From the NCBI GenBank assembly GCA_018241425.1, contig JAFEDU010000005.1, positions 160,464 through 224,463 of the forward strand: a stretch of 64,000 nucleotides of DNA, in the 5' to 3' direction. This document shows positions 1-9,328 of this stretch, one piece after another. The DNA comes from Pseudomonadota bacterium. GTDB lineage: Bacteria > Pseudomonadota > Gammaproteobacteria > Steroidobacterales > Steroidobacteraceae. The notes below the pieces were generated by a model. It was not told the DNA's origin. It saw only the letters and a list, made by a program, of their open reading frames with translations, and ran no database searches. The position numbers and the translations under genes are program-made. The first letter of the stretch is position 1, and each line of letters opens with the position of its first letter.

Positions 1-38
1 GCGGTACCTCCCTACAAATTGCTTAGATATGTCCACCT

Positions 39-1547
39 ATGGAAGCCGCGTCTCGTCCGCCGCTGGAACCGCTCACCGACCTGCCCGTCGAGGCGCCCCT
101 CGATGGTCCCGCGCAACCGAAGGCCGCGGTGACGCCGGCTGCCACGCCCGCCCCGGCTGCGAAAGACCCGGCGCAGACTGGCATTACCTTCCTGGATCCG
201 GCCTCGCTGGTTCTGGAAGGCGCGGAAGGCGCCGAACCTCCCGTTGTGGCAGCCGCGCCCGTCGCGCCAGCCGCCCCCGAACTTGAGCTGGTACTGGAGG
301 ACCCCGCGGTCGTCGAGGAACTCCTGACTACGCCGCCGCCGGCCCCACCCAAGCCGGCGGTTTTTGTCTCCGAGCCCGCGCCGACGCTGACGCCCTCCGC
401 GCCCCCGAGCTCTGCTACCGTAAATTCGGGCGCCAAGCCCGAGCCGCGCCCCGATGTACGCGTGCCGATCATGAAGACCGCTGCGCTATCCGCCGCAGCG
501 ACCAAGGTAGCCGCCACCAAGCTGGCGGCGGCCACGAAGCGTGCCGAGACCGCTCCGCGCGCGACGATCCCCACCATCCCGCCCGCCAAGCCGGCGCCCG
601 CGGCCGCTGCAGCGAAGCCGGTGCGGCCCCCGGCCACGCCCGGCGCCCCCGCTCCCGCTGCAGCGCCACCGGCAGCGGAAGGGCTCGCCGGATGGACGAG
701 CGCGCGTGCCGCCGCGGCACCCGCCGCGAAGCCAAAGTCTTCCGCTGCCGTCGCGGCGCCCGCGCCGAAGGCCGCACCGGCCGCCGCGAAGCCTGCGGCG
801 GCTAAGCCGGCACCGAGCGCCGAGGCCGCCGCCAGTGCGGCCCCGGCCACCATGGATCGCGACTACATCGCGCGCAACCAGATCGTGGAGCGATATCTCT
901 CGGGACGGCTGCCGCTGAAGGGCGCGACCGACTTCGAGCAGTTCGTGGCGAAGCACCCGGACATCCTCGACGAGATCGGATTGCCCGAGCGCGTGAATGC
1001 CGGGCTGCGGCTGCTCGAGGCCAGCGGCAAGCCCGAGCCCTGGCAGGAGCCGGCCCGCCCGGCCTGGCAGAAGCCGCAGGTAACCGTGGCGCTCGCCGTG
1101 GTCGTGGCGCTCCTGGGCGTGGCGCTGCTGGTACTCACCGGCGCCACTACATCAAAGAACCGCCGCATCGCGCAGCTGCAGAAACAGGTTGCCGATCAGC
1201 CGCTCGACCCGGCCACGAGCACCAGGGAAATCCGGGTTCTGCCCAGCCGCGAGGGTGCCTCGAACTCCCCGGCGATCACTATCGGCGGGGGCGGTGCGCA
1301 GCTTGCGGACTTCAAGATCGACGAATCGCGGTCGCCCTATCACGTGTTCCGCGTGACGATCGACCGCATCGACCAGGGGCGTGTCGGCATCATCAGCAAC
1401 CTCGAGAAGGATTCCAACGGCCACCTGCGCATTGCGCTCAACAGCACCGCGCTGGGACCGGGGAACTACCAGCTGACGATCGAGGGGCTCAACTGGCGCG
1501 GGGATTCCGAGCCGGATTCCTGGGTCACCATCGGCATCGCGCGCTGA
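39..1547 (+). CDS. Single-pass membrane protein with long Ala/Pro-rich N-terminal region, function unknown
   Basis: I do not recognise a named family. The 502-residue product has about 270 residues of low-complexity Ala/Pro/Lys sequence, then a short globular segment (from about residue 272, MDRDYIARNQIVERYLSG) that resembles the cytoplasmic acidic-helical segment found ahead of the membrane span in anti-sigma-like proteins. One hydrophobic span follows at about 348-370, then a coiled stretch (KNRRIAQLQKQ) and a C-terminal beta-rich domain of about 110 residues that is probably periplasmic. The ATG at 39 is the first in-frame start, but the window begins just upstream, so a longer form cannot be excluded. 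The gene converges on the glycosyltransferase with a 2-bp gap. Confidence 0.6.
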   Translation: MEAASRPPLEPLTDLPVEAPLDGPAQPKAAVTPAATPAPAAKDPAQTGITFLDPASLVLEGAEGAEPPVVAAAPVAPAAPELELVLEDPAVVEELLTTPPPAPPKPAVFVSEPAPTLTPSAPPSSATVNSGAKPEPRPDVRVPIMKTAALSAAATKVAATKLAAATKRAETAPRATIPTIPPAKPAPAAAAAKPVRPPATPGAPAPAAAPPAAEGLAGWTSARAAAAPAAKPKSSAAVAAPAPKAAPAAAKPAAAKPAPSAEAAASAAPATMDRDYIARNQIVERYLSGRLPLKGATDFEQFVAKHPDILDEIGLPERVNAGLRLLEASGKPEPWQEPARPAWQKPQVTVALAVVVALLGVALLVLTGATTSKNRRIAQLQKQVADQPLDPATSTREIRVLPSREGASNSPAITIGGGGAQLADFKIDESRSPYHVFRVTIDRIDQGRVGIISNLEKDSNGHLRIALNSTALGPGNYQLTIEGLNWRGDSEPDSWVTIGIAR

Positions 1548-1549
1548 TC

Positions 1550-2512
1550 TCAGGCGCGCGGCGCCTGCAGGAACAGCGCGGCCCCGCGCAACTCGTGGCG
1601 CAGCCGCTCCCGCCCGGCAGCCCCGCGCACCGTCGTCCGCCAGTACCAGTTCCTCAGCATCACCATGCGCGTCGCGGGCTCACGCAGGTACTTGGCGTAG
1701 TAGGCGCCGCGGCCCCGTGCGTAGGCCGCTTCGATGCATGCCTGATCCTCGCTGGAACGACGCCCGTGGTGATGCCGCACCGTCGGGCCCGGAGAGTAAA
1801 GGCCCGCAAACCCAGCCCACGACGCACGAAACAGGTAATCGGTATCCTCGGCCGAGCCGATGGCGGTGCCGGCGCCCCGGCGCACGTCGAACCGCCCGAC
1901 GGTCTGCAGGAGCTCCCGGCGAAATGCCATGTTCGCCCCGCAAATCGCGCCGGGGGCGATGAACGACCGCGGCGGAAATTGCTCGGCCGCGGTAGCAGTC
2001 CGCGTCGACACCGGCAGGTCCCCCAGGTCGTGCAGCACCACCCGGCCGCCGCAGTACGCAATCGCACCGCCTGACAGCACGCTGAGTACGTCATCGAGGT
2101 AGGACGCCGTTGGGTAGCAGTCGTCGTCGGTGAATGCGACCACCTCCCCTCGCGCATGCCGGATACCCAGATTGCGCGCATGCGAGAGTCCCGGGCGCGA
2201 TTCGCGCACGCACTCGAGCGTCATGCCGGGTCCGGCGTTGAGGGACAGCAGGTACTGCCAGGTGTCGTCCGTGGAATTGTTGTCGACGACCACGAGCTGC
2301 CATGGCACCCGGCAGCGCAGCTCCAGCACGCACGCGAGGCACGCGCGCAGCTGGCTGAGCCGGTTGCGCGTGCAGACGATCAGCGTCAGTGGCTCGCGTG
2401 CGCCGGTGCCCGCAGACTCGGGCCCGGTGTCGGCGTCGGGCTCCCCACCCGGAATGAAGCCGTAAGCCTGCCGCCCGCCGCGGGAAATGTCCGGCCCGAT
2501 GATTGCCGCCAT
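1550..2512 (-). CDS. Family 2 glycosyltransferase
   Basis: This 320-residue protein has a GT-A fold signature: a first strand LTLIVCTRNR near residue 42, VVVDNNSTDDTW near 75, the metal/nucleotide-sugar motif FTDDDC near 130, and a later VGRFDVRRGAG...EDTDYLFRA segment typical of GT2 acceptor-side loops. No membrane span is evident, so it probably acts at the cytoplasmic face. GT2 enzymes transfer a sugar from a nucleotide donor with inversion; donor and acceptor cannot be predicted here. It stands alone, with no polysaccharide cluster beside it. The ATG at 2512 follows a roughly 40-residue variable N-terminus, so a shorter start is possible. Confidence 0.82.
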   Translation of the reverse strand: MAAIIGPDISRGGRQAYGFIPGGEPDADTGPESAGTGAREPLTLIVCTRNRLSQLRACLACVLELRCRVPWQLVVVDNNSTDDTWQYLLSLNAGPGMTLECVRESRPGLSHARNLGIRHARGEVVAFTDDDCYPTASYLDDVLSVLSGGAIAYCGGRVVLHDLGDLPVSTRTATAAEQFPPRSFIAPGAICGANMAFRRELLQTVGRFDVRRGAGTAIGSAEDTDYLFRASWAGFAGLYSPGPTVRHHHGRRSSEDQACIEAAYARGRGAYYAKYLREPATRMVMLRNWYWRTTVRGAAGRERLRHELRGAALFLQAPRA

Positions 2513-2619
2513 GGTTTGTGTTGCCCGCGCGGCCCGGTCGTCGCCGGGCTCGGGCGGTCACGCCGTCCCCCCGCTCCCATTGTGCGCCGATTGAGGACCG
2601 GAGTGTCAGCCGCGGCGGG

Positions 2620-3684
2620 TCAGTTGGATTCGATGAAGCGGATCGTCGGCGTTCCGCCGCTCGCGACGCATGCACCTAAGTTAAGGTTGTTGGTTTCCCC
2701 GGTCAGCCCCACGTGTGCAGCGCACAATGGGGCACTCACCGACCCATCGGTGAGGGATAGGGTGACGGTAACGGAGGAGCCGCTGTTGAAGTCCGCCCGC
2801 GAGCCCCCGCCGTTGCCCACGACATTGAACTCCGACTCCGTCCACACCGAGCCGATCTCGAGCACGCTGTCGCGCGTGGTGAGGGCGTACGACCGGGTAC
2901 CGGTGCCAAAGACCAGCGTATCCGTCGCTCCGGCGCTCGCGGTCGCCGTGAGGCTCAGCTTTCCGAGGCTTGTGATCGCCATGTCCGGGGCAGCAACGTA
3001 GGCGCTGTTCCTCCAGCAGTCGGCCTGGCTCCGGGTCCAACCGGCCGGACACGCACCCGAACCCCAGTGCACCAGCCAGTACTGGATGAACACCGCTGCC
3101 TCGCCCTTCGTCGTGTAGTCGGTGGCATAGAGGAACTGCTGCCACACCGTGCAGCCACTGTGCCGGGCGCACGCAGTGGTCGTGGCGCTGGCGTTGGTGT
3201 TGATCTGCAATGAGTACTCGTTCGGTCCGAGTATCCCGCCCCCACCGAATGCAGGGACCCCGACTCCTGCCTCGGACTTCACGCCGGCAATGCTGAAGTG
3301 GCCGATCGAGCGCGTGATCAGGCCCTGCGCCAGCGCCACGAAGTCATTTCCGTTTCCCGTGATCTCTCCCGGCCGCCCCTCCGGGTGGGCACGTACCGGG
3401 TGGGCGCGCGGGTGCGCTTCCCTGCAGTCGGTGCGATGCCAGAGGAGATCGGGATAAGCGGCCTGGTAGCAGCCTTCGCCGGGTGTCTCGCTGACCGCCA
3501 TCTGCGCCTGCCACCTCGCGTGCAATACCGCCTGCGGATCGGCAGGAGCGTCTGCTTCCGCAGCAGGGCTTGCGGGCTGATTCTCCGGGCCGGCGGCCGG
3601 CACGGGCGCAGGGTGCGCGGCCATCAGGGCAGCGGTTGCCATCCAGACGTACACGCCTCGGCGGCGAGGCTCGTTGTCATCCAT
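2620..3684 (-). CDS. Secreted protein of an uncharacterised family (CYQAAYP...WQQF...QYWLVHW type)
   Basis: The 354-residue product begins with a basic N-terminus and a hydrophobic stretch ending in VPAAGPEN, consistent with a Sec signal peptide of about 30 residues. The mature part has conserved-looking blocks: GCYQAAYPDLLWHRTDC (about 92-108), a Gly-rich NEYSLQINTN segment, CTVWQQFLYATD, FIQYWLVHWGSGACPAGW and DCWRNS, with even cysteine spacing that suggests disulfides outside the cytoplasm. I recognise this pattern from unannotated secreted proteins of many bacteria but know no function. It reads alone; the 183-bp gap upstream (3685-3867) holds only a TAAAAT -10-like element and several GCGACCG repeats. 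Confidence 0.65.
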   Translation of the reverse strand: MDDNEPRRRGVYVWMATAALMAAHPAPVPAAGPENQPASPAAEADAPADPQAVLHARWQAQMAVSETPGEGCYQAAYPDLLWHRTDCREAHPRAHPVRAHPEGRPGEITGNGNDFVALAQGLITRSIGHFSIAGVKSEAGVGVPAFGGGGILGPNEYSLQINTNASATTTACARHSGCTVWQQFLYATDYTTKGEAAVFIQYWLVHWGSGACPAGWTRSQADCWRNSAYVAAPDMAITSLGKLSLTATASAGATDTLVFGTGTRSYALTTRDSVLEIGSVWTESEFNVVGNGGGSRADFNSGSSVTVTLSLTDGSVSAPLCAAHVGLTGETNNLNLGACVASGGTPTIRFIESN

Positions 3685-3867
3685 GCTCTTGACCCTCCCT
3701 GGGTTCGCGACGGCCGGCCCGAAGGCTCAGCTAACCCCGCGCACGATTTTAATCCCGCTCTATGACGGTCGCGCAGTCGGGAGTTCACTCGTTTCGTACC
3801 GACGTTCCCGCAGCGGTCGCTGCTGCATTGCGATGCAGTATGACCAGGACGGTCGCGCCATGAGGGC

Positions 3868-6357
3868 TTACCCGCGCAGGGTGCTCAAGGGGGGCTGGCG
3901 TACGACGCGGCGGGTGGCGAGCCATCCGCCCGCCGCCACCAGTAATGCGCCGCCGCCGATTCCGATGAGCCAGGGCAGGAGTGCGAAGCTGTAGCGCAGT
4001 TCGAGCCAGCGCGTGGTCAGGTAGTAGGCGGCGACTGCCGCCCCGCTGGCCGCCATGAGGCCCGCCAGCGCACCGAGCGTTGCGAACTCGGACAGCACGC
4101 CCTGCACCACCCGCAGGCGGCTGGCCCCGAGCGTGCGCAGGATGGCGCTTTCGTAACGGCGCTCGTCGCGGCTCGACTGGACCGCGGCCAGGAGCACAGT
4201 GAGCCCGGCAAGCAGAGTGAAGACGAAGACACTCTGGACCGCGAGTGCGGCGCGGTCGAGCAGCGTACGCACCTGCGCGAGCAACTCTTCGATGTCGAAG
4301 ATCGACACGCTCGGAAAGCGGTGTGCAAGCTGCGCCAGGGTACCCCCGGTACCCGGAGTGAAGTAGGCGCTGGTCATGTAGGTCCCCGCCATGTGCTCGA
4401 GGACGCCGGGTGCGAATACGATGAAGAAGTTCGGCTGAAAAGTGTCCCACTTCACCTTGCGGATGCTGGCGACGGTGACCTCGAGGCTCTCGCCGGCCAC
4501 GTCGAAGGTGAGCCGGTCGCCGACCTTCACGCCCAGAGACTCCTGGAATTCGCTCGCCAGTGATACCAGCGGCTTGCCCATGTCCCCGGGCGTCCACCAG
4601 TGCCCGGAGATGATCCGGTTGTCATCGCCGAGTTCGTCGGACCAGGTGAGGTTCTGCTCTCGCGTCGCAAAGCTGTCTTCGCTGCCGCGAGCGCCTCCGG
4701 CCTGTTCCACCGGCCGGCCGTCGATGGCGGTGAGCCGGCCGCGGATGATCGGCAGCACCTTGGTGGTGCGCGCCCCGCGCTCCTCGAGGAAATGCACGAA
4801 CGCGTCGCGCTCCACCGGGGGGATGTTGATGAAGAAATAGTTGGGCAGGTTTGCGGGAAGGGTGCGCTTCCAGTCGCCGTTCAGGTCACCGCGCAGAATT
4901 CCCAGGAGCAGCAGCACCATGATGCCGCTGCCGAAGGCAACGAGCTGCACGACGCTCTCGGTGCGGCGCCGGCTGAGGTTGGCGACGCCGAACCGCCATG
5001 CGACCCCCACCCGGCCACGCAGGCGGCCGGCGAGCCACACCAGGAGCACCCCAGCGAGCGTCAGTACGAACACGAACACGGCGAGCCCCAGAGCAAAGAA
5101 GCTGGCGGAACGTGGATCGCGTAACACCCAGTAGATAAGGAGCAGCACCACCGCCAGTGCCGGAGCAAACGCGAACACGACCTGCACAGGCGGAGGTCCG
5201 ACGTCCCGCCGCAGGACGCGCAGCGCCGGCACGCGCGCCAGTTGCAGCAGGGGCGGCACGGCAAATCCGATCAGCACCGCGAGGGCGGTGACGAACCCGA
5301 TCGCCAGCGGGGCAGCGCTCGCGGCGGGCAGCTGGGTGACCGCCAGCAGCCCCCGGATCGTGCGCAGGAGCCATTCCTGGGCGAGGTAGCCCAGCACCGA
5401 TCCGGCGAGCGAGGCGAGCAGTGCGAGCGCCACCAGTTGTGCAAGGCTCAGCGCCAGCGTGAACCGGCGCGTCGCGCCGAGGGTCTTCAGCAGGGCCACG
5501 GTATCCAGGTGCCGGTGGACGTAGCGTCGCGCCGCCATCGCAACCGCGATTGCACACAGGAGCACGCTGACAAGGCTCGCCAGGCTGAGGAAACGGCCCG
5601 AACGCTCGACTGCATTGCGCAGCTGCGGGCTGGCGTCGGTGATGTCGCGCACCCGTTCTCCCGGGCTCTTGTGCACTTGCAGCCACGCCTTGAAGTCCTC
5701 GACTGCGCCCCGCTCGCCGGCGAAGAGTCCCGCGTAGCTCACGCGACTGCCCGGTTGAATGAGCTCGGTCGCGGGCAAGTCCGCCAGGTTCATGAGTGCG
5801 GACGGCGCCAGCTCCGAGAAAGAGCTGCCCTGGTCGGGCTTTGAGATGAGCACCCGGCCGACCCGCAGCGTCGTCGCGCCGACGTTGAGCGCAGAGCCCA
5901 CATGGGCACCGAGTGCCGCGAGCAGGCGAGAGTCCGGCCAGATCTCGCCGGGCGGGGGCACTCCCCCCGCGGAGGTCCCCGCGGCAAAGGGGGTGTCGGC
6001 GGTGAGCACGCTGCCCCGCAACGGGTACCCCGCTCCGACGGCATTGAGGTTGGTCAGCTGGCTCGCCTCCCCGTTGAATACCACCGACAGCAGCCGTGTC
6101 GCGCGGGCGCTCGCGAGGCCGCGCGCTGCCGCTTCGGAGAAGGAGGCCTCGCCCAGGGGCTGCGGCGACCCCAGGCGCAGGTCGGCGGCGAGTACCTCGC
6201 TCGCCTGCAGGGCAACCGCGGCATCGATCCGGTTCACGAGAAACCCGACGCCGGTCAGCGCCGCGACCGCCACCGTGAGCGCAACCAGCAGCACGCCGAG
6301 CTCACCCGAGCGCCATTCGCGGCGCAGTGTGCGTAGGGCGAGAATCAGCACTTTCAC
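3868..6357 (-). CDS. ybbP: FtsX-family ABC transporter permease, YbbP type
   Basis: This large permease (829 residues) has an N-terminal membrane span (about 19-42), a long extracytoplasmic domain, three spans around 255-375, a further bundle with RRRTESVVQLVAFG near 465-490, a second extracytoplasmic domain, and a C-terminal FtsX domain (VFVFTLLAGLTVLLAAVQSSRDERRYESAILRTLGAS, about 690-725) with its last spans. That is the duplicated-FtsX layout and size of E. coli YbbP. It overlaps the stop of ybbA by 4 bp, so both come from one mRNA and form one transporter. The YbbA-YbbP-TesA grouping is conserved. The substrate is not established; an envelope lipid role is an inference from the tesA linkage. 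Confidence 0.88.
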   Translation of the reverse strand: MKVLILALRTLRREWRSGELGVLLVALTVAVAALTGVGFLVNRIDAAVALQASEVLAADLRLGSPQPLGEASFSEAAARGLASARATRLLSVVFNGEASQLTNLNAVGAGYPLRGSVLTADTPFAAGTSAGGVPPPGEIWPDSRLLAALGAHVGSALNVGATTLRVGRVLISKPDQGSSFSELAPSALMNLADLPATELIQPGSRVSYAGLFAGERGAVEDFKAWLQVHKSPGERVRDITDASPQLRNAVERSGRFLSLASLVSVLLCAIAVAMAARRYVHRHLDTVALLKTLGATRRFTLALSLAQLVALALLASLAGSVLGYLAQEWLLRTIRGLLAVTQLPAASAAPLAIGFVTALAVLIGFAVPPLLQLARVPALRVLRRDVGPPPVQVVFAFAPALAVVLLLIYWVLRDPRSASFFALGLAVFVFVLTLAGVLLVWLAGRLRGRVGVAWRFGVANLSRRRTESVVQLVAFGSGIMVLLLLGILRGDLNGDWKRTLPANLPNYFFINIPPVERDAFVHFLEERGARTTKVLPIIRGRLTAIDGRPVEQAGGARGSEDSFATREQNLTWSDELGDDNRIISGHWWTPGDMGKPLVSLASEFQESLGVKVGDRLTFDVAGESLEVTVASIRKVKWDTFQPNFFIVFAPGVLEHMAGTYMTSAYFTPGTGGTLAQLAHRFPSVSIFDIEELLAQVRTLLDRAALAVQSVFVFTLLAGLTVLLAAVQSSRDERRYESAILRTLGASRLRVVQGVLSEFATLGALAGLMAASGAAVAAYYLTTRWLELRYSFALLPWLIGIGGGALLVAAGGWLATRRVVRQPPLSTLRG

Positions 6358-7061
6358 AGGGTTCGGCCGGCGTCCATCCGCACCGCACGGTCGCAGCGCG
6401 CCGCCAGCTCACGATCGTGAGTCACCAGCACCAGAGTAGTGTGTTCGCTACGGTTCAACCCGAACAGCAGCTCGCCCACGCGGGCGCCGGTCGCAGAGTC
6501 CAGATTCCCGGTCGGTTCATCCGCAAACAGAACGGCGGGCCGCGTGACGAACGCGCGCGCGATGGCGACGCGCTGCTGCTCGCCGCCCGACAGCTGACGG
6601 GGATAGTGCCCGGTGCGCCCCCCGAGTCCGACTCCCACGAGCGTCTGCTCCGCGGCATGCCGCGCGTCGGGGCGTCCGGCGAGCTCCAGGGGCAGCATTA
6701 CGTTCTCCAGTGCGGTCAGGGCGGGCAGCAGGTGGAAGGACTGAAACACGAAGCCAACCCGCTGCGCACGCAAGCGCGCGCGGCCATCCTCGTCCAGGCG
6801 CGTCAAATCCTCGCCGGCGAGGATCACGCGGCCGCCGGTGGGGGCGTCGAGGCCCGCGAGCAGCGCCAGGAGTGTCGACTTGCCGGCCCCGGACGGCCCG
6901 GTAATCGCGACCGACTCGCCTGCTGCAATGTCCAGAGATACGTCGTCGACAATAGTCAGCGTACCTTCCGGGCTGCTAACCTGTTTGCAGAGGTTTTGTG
7001 CTTTGAGAACACTGCTGCGACTGCTGAGCGCGGGTGCGCTGAGTGTGGGGCTGGTATTCAT
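6354..7061 (-). CDS. ybbA: ABC transporter ATP-binding protein, YbbA type
   Basis: This is the ATPase partner of YbbP. Visible motifs are Walker A GPSGAGKS (residues 55-62 from the chosen start), Q-loop FQSFHLLP, signature LSGGEQQR, Walker B AVLFADEP, D-loop GNLDSATG and the switch histidine in LVTHD, all as in the MacB/LolD-type subfamily. I chose the ATG at 7061 because GGAG lies 6 nt upstream; a longer in-frame start at 7097 exists but adds an unconserved extension. With the 7061 start, the gene overlaps the 5' end of the divergent tesA by about 59 bp. Confidence 0.9.
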   Translation of the reverse strand: MNTSPTLSAPALSSRSSVLKAQNLCKQVSSPEGTLTIVDDVSLDIAAGESVAITGPSGAGKSTLLALLAGLDAPTGGRVILAGEDLTRLDEDGRARLRAQRVGFVFQSFHLLPALTALENVMLPLELAGRPDARHAAEQTLVGVGLGGRTGHYPRQLSGGEQQRVAIARAFVTRPAVLFADEPTGNLDSATGARVGELLFGLNRSEHTTLVLVTHDRELAARCDRAVRMDAGRTL

Positions 7062-7644
7062 CGCGCTCCAGAACGCGGTGGCTGCCGACCGTAACATCCT
7101 TGTATTCGGCGACAGTCTAAGTGCCGCCTACGGAATCCGGCCGGAGCAGGGTTGGGTGGCGCTGCTCGGGCAGCGCCTTCAAGCCCAAGGTTACGGATAC
7201 CAGCTGACCAATGCCAGCGTCAGTGGAGAGACCACGGAGGGCGGCCTGGAACGGCTGCCCCGTGCCCTTGAGCTTCATCACCCCCAGGTGGTTGTGCTAG
7301 AGCTCGGCGCGAACGATGCCCTGCGCGGCTTGCCGCTCGCGGTAACCCGCGGCAACCTCGGCAGGATGGTCGAAATGACCCAGGCGACCGGGGCACGAGT
7401 CCTGCTGGTGGGAATCCGCATCCCTCCCAACTACGGCCCCCGCTACACGGAGGAGTTCGCGGCCATCTACCCTGCCATGGCTCAGCAATACCATGTGCCG
7501 CTGGTGCCGTTCCTGCTCCAGGACGTCGCCCTGAATCCGCAGCGGATGCAGGACGACGGCATGCATCCGAATGCCGCCGGCGAACCCCAGGTTCTGGAAA
7601 ACGTCTGGCCGTACCTGAAACCGCTGTTGAAGAAGAATCTCTAA
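7003..7644 (+). CDS. tesA: Arylesterase / lysophospholipase-like GDSL hydrolase TesA
   Basis: This periplasmic SGNH hydrolase cleaves acyl esters and thioesters. The GDSL block FGDSLSAAYGI carries the nucleophile serine, block III has GANDALRG, and the C-terminal DGMHPNAAG supplies the Asp-His pair, so the catalytic set is complete. I place the start at TTG 7003, which gives LRTLLRLLSAGALSVGLVFI as a signal peptide ending near AVAAD; an AGAGG element lies about 9 nt upstream. An ATG at 6838 would add 55 residues encoded antisense to ybbA and bury the signal peptide. fadD follows after 16 bp, suggesting co-transcription for fatty-acid handling. Confidence 0.88.
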   Translation: MRTLLRLLSAGALSVGLVFIALQNAVAADRNILVFGDSLSAAYGIRPEQGWVALLGQRLQAQGYGYQLTNASVSGETTEGGLERLPRALELHHPQVVVLELGANDALRGLPLAVTRGNLGRMVEMTQATGARVLLVGIRIPPNYGPRYTEEFAAIYPAMAQQYHVPLVPFLLQDVALNPQRMQDDGMHPNAAGEPQVLENVWPYLKPLLKKNL

Positions 7645-7660
7645 GCAAGACTGGACGCCG

Positions 7661-9322
7661 ATGGACAGAATCTGGCTGAAATCCTACCCGCCGGGCGTAC
7701 CGGCCGAGATCGATCCCTCGCAGCTGCGCTCCCTGAAGGAGCTAATCGAGCAGACCTGTCAGGCGCACGGCGACCGGGTGGCCTACGTGCAGATGGGCAC
7801 GCAGCTCACCTATCGTCAGCTTGACGAGCGGAGCCAGGCATTCGCTGCGTATCTGCAGCAGGAGGGTTTTCGCAAGGGTGATCGAATCGCGATCATGCTG
7901 CCCAACACTCTGCAGTACCCAATCGCGATGTTCGGCGCTCTGCGAGCAGGGCTTACGGTCGTCAATACGAACCCGCTCTACACCGCAACCGAATTGGAGT
8001 ACCAGCTGTCAGACTCTGGCGCCGCCGCGCTCCTGGTTCTGGAGAATTTCGCCCACGTCGTTCAGCAGGTACTTCCGCGCACCAAGGTGCGCCGGGTACT
8101 GGTGACCTCGGCGGGCGAAATGCTGGATTTTCCGAAGTCACTGATCGTGAACCTCGTCGTGCGTCGCGTCCGCAAGCAGGTACCGCCCTGGGTCATCCCG
8201 GGTGCGGTCAGTTTCAGGGATGCAGTGAACTCCGGGCGTCGGCTACGCCTCAACCCCGTAGAAGTCGGGCCCGAAGATCTCGCATTCCTCCAGTACACCG
8301 GCGGTACCACGGGGGTAGCCAAGGGCGCAATGCTGTCCCACGGCAACGTGAGCACGAACGTTCTGCAGTCGGCGGCGTGGATCGGGAAGTCCTTCGACGA
8401 GCCGGGCGTACTGATAACCGCAATCCCGCTCTATCACATCTTCGCGCTCACGGCGAACTGCATGATGTTCGCGCGTCTCGGGTGGAAGAACGTTCTCATC
8501 ATAAATCCACGTGACCTTCCCGCCATGCTGGGTGACATGAAGAAGCATCCGGCCAACTTCCTAAGTGGCGTAAATACCCTTTTCAACGCGCTGCTCCATG
8601 CACCGGGATTTAGCGGCATCGACTTCAGTCGACTCAAAGTGACATTGGGAGGGGGGATGGCCGTGCAGGGCGCGGTGGCGGAGCGCTGGAAGCAGGCGAC
8701 GGGATGCATCCTCACGCAGGCTTGGGGGCTGACTGAGACTTCTCCCGCCGCCTGTATCAACCCGCAACATCTGGATTTTAACGGCTCAATCGGGCTGCCG
8801 ATTTCTTCGACGGAGGTCTCCATCAAGAGCGATTCCGGAGAAGATGTTCCCCTGGGTGAGGCTGGCGAGATCTGCGTGCGCGGGCCCCAGGTAATGAAGG
8901 GATACTGGAATCGACCGGACGAGACCGCGAAGGTCATGCTGCCTGAGGGCTGGCTCCGCACCGGGGACGTCGGACGTATGGATGAGAACGGCTTTGTGTA
9001 CATTGAGGATCGAAAGAAAGACATGATCCTGGTGTCGGGCTTTAACGTATATCCCAACGAAGTCGAAGCCGCCGTGGTCACTCACCCGGGGATCCTGGAG
9101 GCGGCTGCCGTCGCCCAACCCGATGAGCATTCAGGGGAGGTCGTAGCCCTCTTCGTAGTCCGAAAAGACCCTGCACTTACAGAGCACGAAGTGATCGCGC
9201 ACGCTCGGAAGTCGCTAGCCGGTTATAAGGTGCCCAAGCACGTCTACTTTCGAAACGACCTTCCTAAGACGAATGTCGGAAAGATTTTGCGGAAAGCACT
9301 ACGGGAGGAAATTGCTAATTGA
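7661..9322 (+). CDS. fadD: Long-chain fatty acid--CoA ligase FadD
   Basis: This 553-residue acyl-adenylate-forming enzyme activates long-chain fatty acids with ATP and CoA. It shows the P-loop-like YTGGTTGVAKGA (from about residue 212), the AWGLTETSP adenine motif, the hinge GWLRTGDVG, the fatty-acid ligase signature RKKDMILVSGFNVYPNEVE and the C-terminal catalytic lysine in PKTNVGKILRKALR. Length and motif order match FadD. It lies 16 bp behind tesA, so released fatty acids could be recaptured by its product. The gene ends 6 bp before the convergent DUF6502 gene, leaving no room for a dedicated terminator. Confidence 0.93.
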   Translation: MDRIWLKSYPPGVPAEIDPSQLRSLKELIEQTCQAHGDRVAYVQMGTQLTYRQLDERSQAFAAYLQQEGFRKGDRIAIMLPNTLQYPIAMFGALRAGLTVVNTNPLYTATELEYQLSDSGAAALLVLENFAHVVQQVLPRTKVRRVLVTSAGEMLDFPKSLIVNLVVRRVRKQVPPWVIPGAVSFRDAVNSGRRLRLNPVEVGPEDLAFLQYTGGTTGVAKGAMLSHGNVSTNVLQSAAWIGKSFDEPGVLITAIPLYHIFALTANCMMFARLGWKNVLIINPRDLPAMLGDMKKHPANFLSGVNTLFNALLHAPGFSGIDFSRLKVTLGGGMAVQGAVAERWKQATGCILTQAWGLTETSPAACINPQHLDFNGSIGLPISSTEVSIKSDSGEDVPLGEAGEICVRGPQVMKGYWNRPDETAKVMLPEGWLRTGDVGRMDENGFVYIEDRKKDMILVSGFNVYPNEVEAAVVTHPGILEAAAVAQPDEHSGEVVALFVVRKDPALTEHEVIAHARKSLAGYKVPKHVYFRNDLPKTNVGKILRKALREEIAN

Positions 9323-9328
9323 CCACTT

